Shown here piece by piece: positions 1-9,442 of a DNA stretch of 64,000 nt. The notes below the pieces were generated by a model, which had not been told where the DNA came from, did not search any database, and saw only the letters and a list, made by a program, of their open reading frames with translations. Location: positions 372,001-436,000 of the forward strand of contig BLAL01000193.1 in the NCBI GenBank assembly GCA_015698045.1, read 5' to 3'. The DNA is from Rhizophagus clarus (lineage: Eukaryota > Glomeromycota > Glomeromycetes > Glomerales > Glomeraceae). Both the position numbers and the translations under genes were made by a program. Within the stretch, counting starts at the first letter, position 1; each line of letters starts with the position of its first letter.

Positions 1-1030
1 ACCCAATTATCAATTGTGATATATAATAACTAAGGCGACAACACTTCACGAAACAAAATGCATGAGTTGTAACAAAAAAATGTTGTTAATGCTCATTAGA
101 ATTTGAGTAGCTGTGTGCATATTCTGTGTATCTGTTAATTATATAAAGCAATGATCACAAAATTAATGACAAAATCATAACAAAATAACATTCTTCTAAA
201 ATAATCATCATTTCTTAATATAAAATCATATAAAATAATTGTGATTCATAAATTATCATCTTGAGGCGTGAAATTAGATGTCGGAAGATACAGCAGAATC
301 GGTGAGAGATCACTCATGTGATCATTTATCGTACTTGATCTCGTTGTCATTAATTATGTATTATGAATCTGGTGATGTCATTCCATTTGGTTTCATCGAT
401 CATTCATACTATGTCTTTATTGATTTTCTAGTAGTATTGTCAATTTTGGCTAAGTGCATTCAGCTAAAATTTTATCAGTTCCGATACCAAAGATATAATC
501 AAGATTCTTTTGAGAATCTATTTATCCTGATAATTAATAGTTATTCGGCACGAAATTAGCAAATCCTATTGATATCTCGATAACTCAATTTTTAATAAAT
601 TCTATTCAGATATCCATCTGTGCCGTTATTATCTTGGTAGAGTTATTTCAACGCAAAGATGTGTCATCAGATCCTTATATATGGTATTGCAACCAATGAC
701 ATGAAAATGCCACCGATGAAACTTCTAAATCTTTCACAACGATATGTTTATTTTATAACAAATTATCCAACATACACAATATATAGCAAATCAATAATTA
801 TTGTTTTTATATATAATATCTTTCAAAGAAATTTAGAGACAAATAAAGCAAGTATTAAATTTAATACATTCTAAGAAAGAAATGGCAAATATGCATATAT
901 ATAATATATTTATATATATTCAAATAGTAAATTGTTCGTTTTGTTTCATTAAAATATTCTTTCTAAAATGATAATTAATCAATTAAGTATTTGGTAGTTG
1001 GCAAGTGTAATCATATATAAGAAAAAGATG
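1..1030. other. AT-rich stretch, no gene recognised
   Basis: Very AT-rich. The open frames at 278-559 and 659-874 on the plus strand have no recognisable motif and look like chance frames. I see no RNA gene or repeat structure here. Confidence 0.5.
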
Positions 1031-1037
1031 CTTACAT

Positions 1038-1190
1038 TTACAAACTTGCTTTAAAGGCCATTTGTTCAAAATTTCCAAACCATTGATCAGTCTTTCGTTT
1101 AGAAGCGTCAACTTGTCCACTAAGAGTATTGATACGTTGGTTAGTGACCTTAACTTTCTCACTAAGAGTATCGATACGTTTGATTAGTAA
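1038..1190 (-). pseudogene. C-terminal fragment of a coiled-coil protein
   Basis: The minus strand reads through about 50 codons to a TAA at 1038-1040. The frame has a heptad-like pattern with two related blocks (RIDTLSEKVKV and RINTLSGQVDA) and ends in FEQMAFKASL. Further upstream on the minus strand, to about 1280, more coding-like sequence (IDAMNVR, NDFEENMN) continues in other frames with a stop, so the gene is frameshifted or its exon joins are not visible. No domain family is assigned. It may be a decayed member of a fungal repeat gene family or the last exon of a real gene. Confidence 0.3.
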
Positions 1191-1299
1191 TGTCAAAATG
1201 TAGATTCATATTCTCTTCGAAATCGTTAAATCATATCAAACGCACGTTCATTGCATCGATAAATTCTTTAATTGCTTACTAGAAAAAAAAAGGTGTAGT

Positions 1300-3790
1300 G
1301 GACTGACTACTGGTAAATTTAGATGCATTTTTTTTTAACAGATGTGCAATAATAAAAATTATTATAGCAGAAAAAAAAATCAAATCGTATTTATTGAAAA
1401 ATACTCAAACCTATTTTTACGGTCATATTGACCATGAGAATTTAATTTGAGAGATGAATTAACATCACTAAGAAGATAAAAGGATTTAAAATAATTTGAA
1501 GGATGAATTTTTCAAAAGAAAGAAAAATCATTGTGTAATCAATAATTATTATTAACTAATAGGTTGACCTGTTTAATTGAACCACAGTTACATCAATTAA
1601 GTTATAAAGATTTCGAAGTCAAATTTTTTTTTTAGTCGATGACATGAGGTTAAAAGAGCTTTCATATTCAAGATTTATCCAATGAATGTTATAATGATAA
1701 CAAAATATTCGACCTAATAGATTATTGAATGATGAAAATGTTATAATAATCCACGACAGATAAGAAACAAAATTATGAAAATGTGAAAGACAATCCTAAT
1801 TAGAATCATCAAAACCTACAATAGATATTGAAGACTTTTAGATTTGTGATGAGGATGCGTTATTAATAGATGATAATGGTGATGGTGCAAAAAACTTTTC
1901 CAATAAAAGATGTTATGAAATACTTACCAACAAGCAACAAGAATACTAACTGATCGAGTCTTTCGAATCATATACAGTAACTTTAATAAATGACGAAAAT
2001 TGTAAACATGTAACTATATTAGATCTATTCACAATAGTTTTCTAAAAATCACCCAATGATTCACCAAACAATAATAATTATCATTAAAATCCATCAAGGA
2101 TAATATCAATAAAATTATTTATCTTTTGAATTTGTCAAAGGAAAACCTACTTCAATATCCAATATGTAACATCAGTTCAATAATGGCTTCCTTTAAACAA
2201 CTTAAATAACTTCATATATCAGGTTTATGATCAGCTTCTACATTACTCTCATAATTCTATTCCCCCAGAATAAAATAGGATAGAAGGATAAATTAAATGT
2301 TTATGAAAATTCGTTAGAACGAAGGCGCAAAACTATGGATCAAAAAAAAAAAAAATCGTGCAACCAAAATTGGCCTTAGTAACCAACACCCTTAACATTG
2401 CCTATTTCTTATATTACAATCAATGGGACTCAAACAGATAATATTACTTGCAATCGTGAGAAAGAGATAAATCATCGGGTTAAAAGTGAGCTTATCAACA
2501 GCAATTGCTCAAACTTTGACCGATTCATGCAAAACCTATCTAGTGACTAGAGAGCATGAAGTGCGTGTTTAATCAACATCTACGTTATGAAATTGATAAT
2601 ATGAAAACACAAGTGCGGGAAATAGAAAATATTCTTGCTTACATGAAAGCAAAAGAATATTCTTAGTAATTTTTTTCCTAGGAATCAGTGGCTTCGCGAC
2701 CAATCTCTGGGCATTTTTTTTTTTGCCAGAACATGTGGAATACCCAAACTATTGTGATCAATGGACTTTCTGAGATATTTGGATTTTTTTTTCTCATAAG
2801 AATTTTCCGTAAACCTGTATAGCTTTATCACGTGTAAAGGTCTTATGAAAATGATAAATTTCATTGTTTACCAGAGACTATTTTCGTATCGGTAAAGAAA
2901 CCTGTTAAAGTGCCGAGAAAAGAGCAGCGTGATGTTATTGATTTTGCCCTTGGAATGTTGTATATGAAGTAAAAGTGCTAGATATGTTTGATGATTATCA
3001 TATTTATTTAGGATATGATTGTTGTTGTTTTTGAGTAAAGGTAGTATTTGTGGATTTAATATCATCGAGGTTAATAAGCTTCTAAAGATATCATCATGTA
3101 ACATAAGTTAATTGTTTTAGAATTATTACGGGAAGGAACAAATTATTTCTGTCCATCTTAAATCTTAATGATCTATCTTTATTGTATCGCAGTTCTGTAA
3201 ATATATAATAGATATGTTGGTTGAAAGTTGATTTTATTCTTTGTACTTAATAATTTTTTTTAAAATGCTTCCACCTAATTATTTAATTGTTCATTATATC
3301 TTAACCTTATGTCAACTTTAACTCATAAAAAGTATTATTAACATATATTAATATCAAAAAATTAATCAATTTGGTTATTTAATTTTAAAATTTAAAAATT
3401 GCTATAAAATTTTCATTATAAAACGGTTTAAATGTTATTTGAGTTTATCATACTATTATTATGTACGCAATAATAAGTTAAAAACAAATTATAAAATAAA
3501 AAAATTCAAAGCTAATGTAATAAATAATATTATTAAACTAGGGTTTGTTACATGTTTTGGATTTCGTCCCCCCACTTGTTACATTAAACATTAACACTAA
3601 TCTATATAACTAAAAAAAAGTCATATTTAGATTACCCTGTACAAATAATTTTGAATTGTGCAAAGCGTGATCTGATCAGTGCCTGATCTAAATTTAAAAG
3701 TTAAGACGATTTAAATGATTTGATCGGCAAATCCATGTTGTTTACTTATTTCTGGTAACTGAAGTTTTACTAATATTAATAAGTAATAGG
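1300..3790. other. AT-rich stretch without a supported gene
   Basis: No convincing gene. A short plus-strand frame at 2556-2666 (36 aa, with MKTQVREIENILAYMK) looks like a piece of coiled coil and may be an old exon. The minus-strand frame at 2868-3104 shows nothing recognisable. Around 3200-3600 the sequence is almost pure A/T. Confidence 0.4.
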
Positions 3791-3862
3791 CAATTACAAC
3801 ATTGTATGGTCACCAGATTTTTTGGGGGATCCGTGTAAAATCCAAACAGGTCAAAATCCTGA

Positions 3863-3973
3863 CAGGTACGAAATCCCGACAACTGGCCCGCATTATGCAG
3901 AATTATGCAGAGTCACGTGATGTTTTTACCAGCGTTAAGTGTCGGAATTTTGTACCTGTTGGGATTTCGTACC
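3863..3973. repeat. Inverted repeat, MITE-like
   Basis: The left arm at 3863-3880 (CAGGTACGAAATCCCGAC) pairs with the reverse complement of 3941-3958 with two mismatches. A second right arm at 3960-3973 repeats the same GGTACGAAATCCC core. The segment is richer in G+C than its surroundings. The open frame over 3802-4014 is explained by this repeat and is not called as a gene. No target duplication was established. Confidence 0.45.
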
Positions 3974-4189
3974 AGTCCCGATTTTTTGTGATGATAGTGG
4001 TTGTATTAATGTAGTATCTATTACTGAAACCGATTTAAAGCTGTTTATATTAATGACTCAAAAAATCCGGTGATTATGAAGACTGTTTTTATCAGATCAG
4101 TTTTTTTTACGGCTTATTTTTTTTCATCCCAATATATATTTTTGGTTCTTTTATTTATTTTTCTTATGTAGTAACAGTTTTCTTAGTAA

Positions 4190-6390
4190 TTGTAAAGGAA
4201 AAGGAAATGCGAAAGAAAAGGGAAGTTCAATGGAAAAAAAGAAATACAAAGAAAAGTTCAAAGCATTGGGCGTGGAATTTTGGCAAGTAAGGAAAAGAAT
4301 TTTTATTTTAAAGGATATTACTGACTGTTCATTTTTTCTTCTTTTTTTCAGACATAGTTTTTGAGTATTTGGGCGTAGATATCGGCAGGTAAAAAAAAAA
4401 AATTGTTTTTTTTCGATTTTTATATTGTAACGAATATTGCTAATTGTTCGTATTTTTCCCTTTTTTCTAAAAAAAAGTATTTTTTTTTTTTAAGTAAGGT
4501 TACATTATATGCTATATATATTATTTAAGAACATTAATACTTGGTCCTCCTTTAACCGACTTTACTACAGAATTGTGGAATTGCAAAAGTACACTTACAC
4601 CACTATGCACATTTTTTTATCCAAATAAATTAATGATTATGACTCTTCCCTTCTTCTCCCTTTCCTTTTTTTCCTCTCACCCTTTTCTTTTCCCCATCCA
4701 CCTTTCTCTTCCCTCAGCCATTCCCTTTCCCTAATGTGTCCTTTCATTCTTTCCCTTCTCCATTAGTTTCATATACCTATTTTTGGAAAACGATAACTAT
4801 TGTATTCTATTTTAATTTAATTTTAAAAAAATCTTTTTAACATTTTCTACTTTATGGATTTCTGACTCTTATGTCAATTCCCATGTATAAGTGTGCAAAC
4901 GAGTGAATATGTGAGTGCGTAAGAATGTGAGTGTGGTGATAAAATTTTATGACAAAACACTAATTGTTAGTTAGGTAACTTTTTCGCGATTTTTTGGTAT
5001 GTATTTTTTTCTTTATTTTTCTTTATTTATTTTACTAAATTTTCTTTTTTTTTTATTATTTTTTTTTTAGGTTTTTTTTTTCTGGATGTAGATATTTGAC
5101 AAATAAAAAAATCTTTTTCAGTTTATTATTATTTTAAAGAATATTGCTAATTAATTGTTTATTTTTTAGACGTTTTTTTGATTCTTTGGGCACAGCTATC
5201 TGACAAGTAGAAAAAACGTTTTTCTCAGCTTCTTTATTTTAACGAACATTGCTAATTATTCATTTTTTTTTATTTTATCTTTCTTCAGACATTGCAGGAT
5301 AAAACATCAAGAGTATGAGTAATAAAGATAGAAGCTAGAGTAGAGAAATGGAAGCATCCAGAGGCTATGTTCATAACAAAGCATATGGATAAGATTTACA
5401 AGTTAATTTTGCAGAATATTCATACTGTGATTATACATTTAAAAACTAAAGTCAACCAGAAATTTATCTTTCTGCACGTGTAAGTATGTGGGTGTGTGAG
5501 TGATGTATTGTTTTCTTTCAACAAAACATATAAAAGATGTTAATTGGTATTTCTTTTTTTTTTAATAGACAGCTCTCCGGTTTTTAGATGTAGTATTTTG
5601 GTATTTTAGTTCTTTTTTCCATTTATTTAATAATATTAGGACATGTGGGTAAATTGGCAAGTGAAGTTAAAAAAAATTTTTTTATTTTTAATTTAATAAC
5701 CTTTTAACTAAGTGTTTCAACATTTCGTTCTTTTTCTTTATTTTGTAGACAACCGGTTCTTTGAATTTTGAATAATGCATAGGAAATTTGATGAAGAGGT
5801 TTTTACTATTACTTAAAACTAATTTTTTTAATGAAACGGTACTAATATTTTGCTTTTTCCTTTTTTTTAGATGGTTGATACGACTTTAGAGTTTAGATAT
5901 ATAAAAGCATGAGCTTTTATATATATTGGCAAGTAAAAAAAGATTTTATTTTTATTTTCTTTTTTATTTTAACAAACATTACTAATGTTCGTTTTATTTT
6001 ATTTTCTTTTTTTAGGGTATTGTATTGGAAAAAATAATAGTGAAATTGTGGTAGTCACGCATGAAATACAAACAAGTAAAAAAAATTATTTTTTTATATT
6101 TAATTTAACAAACATTACCAACTCTTCGTTTATCCAATTTTTAGACCATTTTCTCAAGTCCCTTTAGGTATGGGAAGTCAGAAAGTAAAAAATGTCTTTT
6201 TATTTATACATATAATAATATTTTGTTTTTTTTTGTTTTTTTCATTTTTTAGGCATGCAGATAATATCCTATATGATTTATATCCTGAATAAAATAAAGA
6301 AAACCTCTAGAGGTGAGTATTAGTTTTTTTTTGGAAAAATTTTTTTAACAAAATGATTATTAACATTCGTATTTTTTTTTTTTAGGTGGT
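4190..6390 (+). repeat. Degenerate array of exon/intron-like units
   Basis: About ten T-rich tracts end in TTTTTTAG-type acceptors (near 4351, 5070, 5169, 5288, 5568, 5748, 5870, 6015, 6144, 6252, 6385). Most are preceded by a branch-like core such as ATTGCTAATTGTTCG. Between them lie short blocks that usually end at a GTA donor. Blocks 4352-4388 and 5170-5206 are both 37 nt and similar to each other; 6016-6075 and 6253-6312 are both 60 nt. This could be a decayed multi-microexon gene or a tandemly duplicated exon-plus-intron unit. I cannot read a continuous protein from it. Confidence 0.4.
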
Positions 6391-6575
6391 TGGTGAATAT
6401 TAAAAAAAAACTTTCTTTTTAAACAACAGGTAAATATTGACTTTTATATAAAATAAGCGTATGGGCTAATTTTGCTCATCTTCGATTATATCATCTGGAA
6501 CAAAATGTGATACAGCACTAATTTTTTGTACACAATACTTTACAACAGTATCTTTTTTTATGAAAACTATAGCAT

Positions 6576-7201
6576 CCCTATAAAAAATAAGTGTCTGGAT
6601 AATGTCCAGAAATTGTCTGGAAAAATTGTCTAAATAATTGTCCGGAAATTCTGGACACTGTGTGTCCAGAAACTGTTCCAAAAACACTGCATTTCCGGGA
6701 TATTAGGAATTTGTCCTGAAATTGTCCAGAAATGTATTTTCGTAAAATTTTGCCACAAAAGATGATCAATGGATAGATGATCATCATTATTCCTTAACCC
6801 AAAATTTTTATATTATAGATATATAGTATTTTTGCCTGCTCTGCAATTTTAATTAGTACGACAGAAAAGATTTTGAATGTCAGTTTTGTGATTTTTGCAT
6901 TTTTTTACAAAATTAATTTATCCTTTTTTGGAAATAGTATCCAGAATTTGTCCTGAACTTTTTCATGTCCGGAATTTGTCTATCTGGTTTTTTTACTATG
7001 TCCAGAATTTGTCCAGGTTTAACTGTCCAGAATTTGTCCAAAATTTTATACCAAACAAATACTGGACGAATTCTGGACAAAGTTAGGACATGTCAAAATT
7101 TTAAACCAAAAAAGTGGACATTTTCCGGACACATCAGATTTATTCCGGACATTTTCCAGACATTTTTGATAACATTTTCCGGACATTTATTTTTTATAGG
7201 G
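6576..7201 (+). mobile_element. Non-autonomous DNA transposon, copy A (3-bp TSD)
   Basis: A 626-bp element with termini CCCTATAAAAAATAA and its inverse, flanked by a direct CAT at 6573-6575 and 7202-7204. Both subterminal regions are packed with variants of TCCGGACATTTTCTGGACA in either orientation. It encodes no transposase. Long TIRs, a 3-bp TSD and arrays of subterminal repeats resemble CACTA/EnSpm-type elements, but the superfamily is inference. Small open frames inside it (6466-7296) are translations of the repeats. A second copy lies in inverted orientation at 30023-30671. Confidence 0.8.
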
Positions 7202-7360
7202 CATATCAATTGTTTATTTTATTTATTATAAATTTGTTGTATTTTTATTGGAAATTGCTTATAGTAGTTATGAAAAACAATTATATGATATTGTAAATTT
7301 TTATTATAAAACAATACACATTTTATTCGCCTTCCCAACTCTTTACATAATAATATATAC

Positions 7361-7508
7361 TTATTGTATAGTATTTAGGCAATAACGTGCTGTTTTCGAT
7401 TGAGGCCATTTGATAGGCTCAGATTGTGCCACGTAAGTGGCACAATCTGGCCATCAAATTGCTGAAATCGAAAATAGCAGAGTATTGCCTAAAGACCTAT
7501 ACAATAAG
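7361..7508. repeat. Foldback inverted repeat upstream of the recombinase gene
   Basis: A nearly full-length imperfect palindrome centred at 7434/7435, with GCCAC-GTAA-GTGGC at the centre and arms of about 70 bp carrying a handful of mismatches. The outer ends read TTATTGTATA and TATACAATAA. It could be a MITE or a hairpin end of an older element. It lies about 175 bp upstream of the recombinase start codon. Confidence 0.7.
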
Positions 7509-7581
7509 TGTTTTATTATATAGACTCTCACGATCACACTATAAAATCAGAAAGTTTATTTATAGTCTATTTGTTTAAATA

Positions 7582-7672
7582 ATTTTACTTTTTTTTTTTA
7601 CTTTACAATACTCTTTTTTTTTTACTTTACAATACTCTTTTTTTTTTTACTTTACAATACTCTTTTTTTTTT
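7582..7672. repeat. 25-26 bp T-rich tandem repeat
   Basis: Three copies of ACTTTACAATACTC (at 7598, 7624 and 7649), separated by runs of 9-12 T. It ends 12 bp before the ATG at 7684, so it lies in the presumed promoter or 5' UTR of the recombinase gene. Confidence 0.75.
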
Positions 7673-7683
7673 CAAGCTTCAAC

Positions 7684-8200
7684 ATGAAAGTTCCGCGAAA
7701 AAATAAGGTTATTATTGTCATACTGTATAATTGTATATTATTAATTATCATTAAATGTTATGATTTTGTATTTTATTAGATATCTTCTTCAGTTGTTTAT
7801 ACTAAACCTACGAAAGAACAAAAAGAATATTATAAACAAAAGTCTGTTGTTGAAAATACCCATTTATCAACGAATAACTGGCTTAAAAAATTTGAAAAAT
7901 ATCGTAAAACAATTGGACTGGCTGGTAATTGCGAGAATATCACCAACTTAAAAGACTTGGAAGAACAAATATCTGATTATGTTACAGTAATGAAACAACA
8001 AAATGGAGAAGAGTATTCAACATCATCTATTATTAATGCAATGCATGCATTAAATCGACATCTAAATATGTATTCTCCATTACGACCAGTTGATTTACTT
8101 GATCAAAAGCAATTTCCTGATTTACATTTGATACTTGATGGTAAATTGAAAGAATTAGCTGAACTTGGTAAAGGTGTAAAAAATGGATCTTCACCTCTTA
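7684..8200 (+). CDS. Crypton-like tyrosine recombinase, 5' part (split by Maverick insertion)
   Basis: The proposed exon 1 is 7684-7707 (8 codons), followed by an intron at 7708-7779 ending TTTTATTAG. Exon 2 runs from 7780 in frame to 8200, where the Maverick element begins. The visible part is the N-terminal SAM-like, DNA-binding half of a phage-integrase-like recombinase (NWLKKFEKYRKTIG, then a helical region through DLLDQKQFPDLHLILDGKLK). The frame continues exactly at 23135 after the element and one TSD copy. At the left junction the reading frame runs on into the TIR and stops at 8274, so the interrupted gene can make only a truncated protein without the catalytic domain. The GTTATT donor of intron 1 is not canonical, so the first exon is the least certain part. 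Confidence 0.7.
8196..8200. repeat. Target-site duplication, left copy
   Basis: TCTTA lies immediately outside the first base of the left TIR (ACACAATGGC). The same five bases lie immediately outside the right TIR. Polinton insertions usually carry 5-6 bp duplications. Confidence 0.85.
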
Positions 8201-8259
8201 ACACAATGGCAAAGTGGGGGTTTAAGGACCGTAAGGTCCGTCCCCCCTTGCTATTGTGT
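8201..8259. repeat. Terminal palindrome at left TIR tip
   Basis: The first 59 bases fold on themselves. ACACAAT..GCAA..GGGGG..GGACC pairs with GGTCC..CCCCC..TTGC..ATTGTGT around a GTAA loop, with small mismatches. The mirrored palindrome is at 23071-23129. It may be a replication or integrase recognition structure; function is inferred. Confidence 0.7.
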
Positions 8260-8463
8260 GTTACGACCCCCTGAATGTTAAAATCAATATCGTTTTTTTA
8301 TTATATGAGAATTAGTTCTAAAAGATCTAGAATATTAATTTCTATATTGTGTTAGAAAAGCTTTTAGCCGTCTTAGAAGGTTAATTTCTATATCAATTTT
8401 TTATTAATATATTAGAAAAGCTTCTAAGACTTCTAGAATTGTAATTTCTCTATTGTAAATAAA

Positions 8464-8982
8464 TCTAACGAAAAATAAGTCTAACGAAAATAAATATATC
8501 AGGAATTAATTCTACAAGGATTAGCGTATTAATTGGCATATTTATTAAATAAGTCTAACCAAAATAAATCTAACGGTACTTATTACCCCTAAATAAGTCT
8601 AACGAAAAAAAATAAGTCTAACCAAAATAAATCTAACGGTCCTTATTACCCCCTAAATAAGTCTAACGAAAAAAATAAGTCTAACGAGATTTTTGTCCCA
8701 ACTTTTCCTTAATCAAGAAAAGGTTTAATGCAGGCTAGCGCATCAATTAGCATATTTATTAAATAAGTCTAACGAAAATAAGTATAACAAAAAATCATGT
8801 GACTTCTTAAATCTAACGAACTTTTCTATATACAAGAATGGCTTCTGCACAAGCTAGCTCATTAAATAGCATATTTGTTAAATAAGACTAACGAGATTTT
8901 TGTCCCAACTTTTCCTTAATCAAGAACAGATTCAATGTAGGCTAGCTTATTAAATAGCATATTTTATATAAATGTCTAACGA
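8464..8982. repeat. Subterminal array of TCTAACG motifs, left TIR
   Basis: About twelve copies of AAATAAGTCTAACGA-like motifs (variants TCTAACC and TCTAACGG). Four of them are embedded in a longer repeated unit reading GCTAGC..ATTAAATAGCATATTTATTAAATAAG. The array resembles iterons or binding sites for an element-encoded protein. The same array appears inverted at 22348-22866. Confidence 0.75.
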
Positions 8983-8991
8983 AATGCCACC

Positions 8992-9228
8992 CTAAAAAAA
9001 TTCAGAAGAAAACTGTGATCGAAGCCTGTCATAATACTGAATAACATAATAGCCTCTAACATGTAATGGGCATCGGCCACAAGCAGAGGCTGTAGGCTTC
9101 CTGCAATCAGAACATGGTATCCGTTTTTTAGCTTTCCAATGAAATCGGCAACCTTCAGGGCGAATACAAGGGTTATTGCAAACCTTTCCAGTATTACAAA
9201 GATACGGACAAGAATATTCACCAATCAT
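8992..9228 (-). CDS. TIR-encoded cysteine-rich 78-aa protein, left copy
   Basis: Starts at an ATG at 9226-9228 and reads outward toward the element end. Cys/His residues form two clusters. The N-terminal one is CPYLCNTGKVC followed by NNPC, EGC and H. The C-terminal one is CSDC, seven residues, CGRC, then H (CxxC-x7-CxxC..H). This pattern suggests two zinc-binding knuckles or a small treble-clef fold, fitting a DNA- or protein-binding role. The protein is basic in its middle (HWKAKKR). An identical copy is encoded in the right TIR at 22102-22338, so the element carries two genes that TIR homogenisation would keep identical. The overlapping 82-aa frame (8976-9224) lacks this Cys pattern and is treated as a shadow. 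No family name is assigned. Confidence 0.65.
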   Translation of the reverse strand: MIGEYSCPYLCNTGKVCNNPCIRPEGCRFHWKAKKRIPCSDCRKPTASACGRCPLHVRGYYVIQYYDRLRSQFSSEFF

Positions 9229-9442
9229 CCTATTTTTTTAACACTAAAATTCAAAAGATTAATTAATAAATAGTTAATACTTAAGTTTTGTAATAGCCCA
9301 AAACCATTTTGGCAAGCCTGTAAATACTGCTTTTGGTAACGGCTCTATAACCGAAAACTGAAAAAAATAGGAAATAATTAATTAAAGAAAAAATTTTATA
9401 AGTAAGTAATAGTGCGACGGTTAGAGATAACACATATACCAA
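9229..9442. promoter_or_regulatory. Probable bidirectional promoter, left TIR inner part
   Basis: An AT-rich segment of 214 bp between the start of the outward cysteine-rich gene (9228, minus) and the inward DNA polymerase (9443, plus). All but the last 8 bases are TIR, so the same segment also lies at the right end before the minus-strand gene starting at 21895. TTTTATAAGTAAGTAA lies about 30-45 bp before the polymerase ATG. Promoter function is inferred from position. Confidence 0.5.

Larger units (their letters stand above)
8201..9434 (+). repeat. Maverick left terminal inverted repeat
   Basis: 1,234 bp, mirrored at 21896-23129. The outer edge starts ACACAATGGC and the inner edge ends ..AGAGATAACACA, eight bases before the polymerase ATG at 9443. 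Every segment I compared by eye with the right copy matched, and both encode the same 78-aa protein. Inside are a terminal palindrome, an array of TCTAACG motifs, the cysteine-rich gene and an AT-rich promoter-like segment. Confidence 0.92.

Noticed and set aside
3802-4014. 70-aa open frame
   Set aside because: It lies on the MITE-like inverted repeat and its codons follow the repeat arms.
6466-7296. Small ORFs of 60-88 codons on both strands
   Set aside because: They read through the TCCGGACA subterminal repeats of transposon copy A; the equivalent frames appear in copy B at 29931-30669.
8976-9224. 82-aa frame overlapping the cysteine-rich gene (also at 22106-22354)
   Set aside because: Shadow frame. 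It is hydrophobic with no Cys/His pattern, and the 78-aa frame has the better start and zinc-like motifs.
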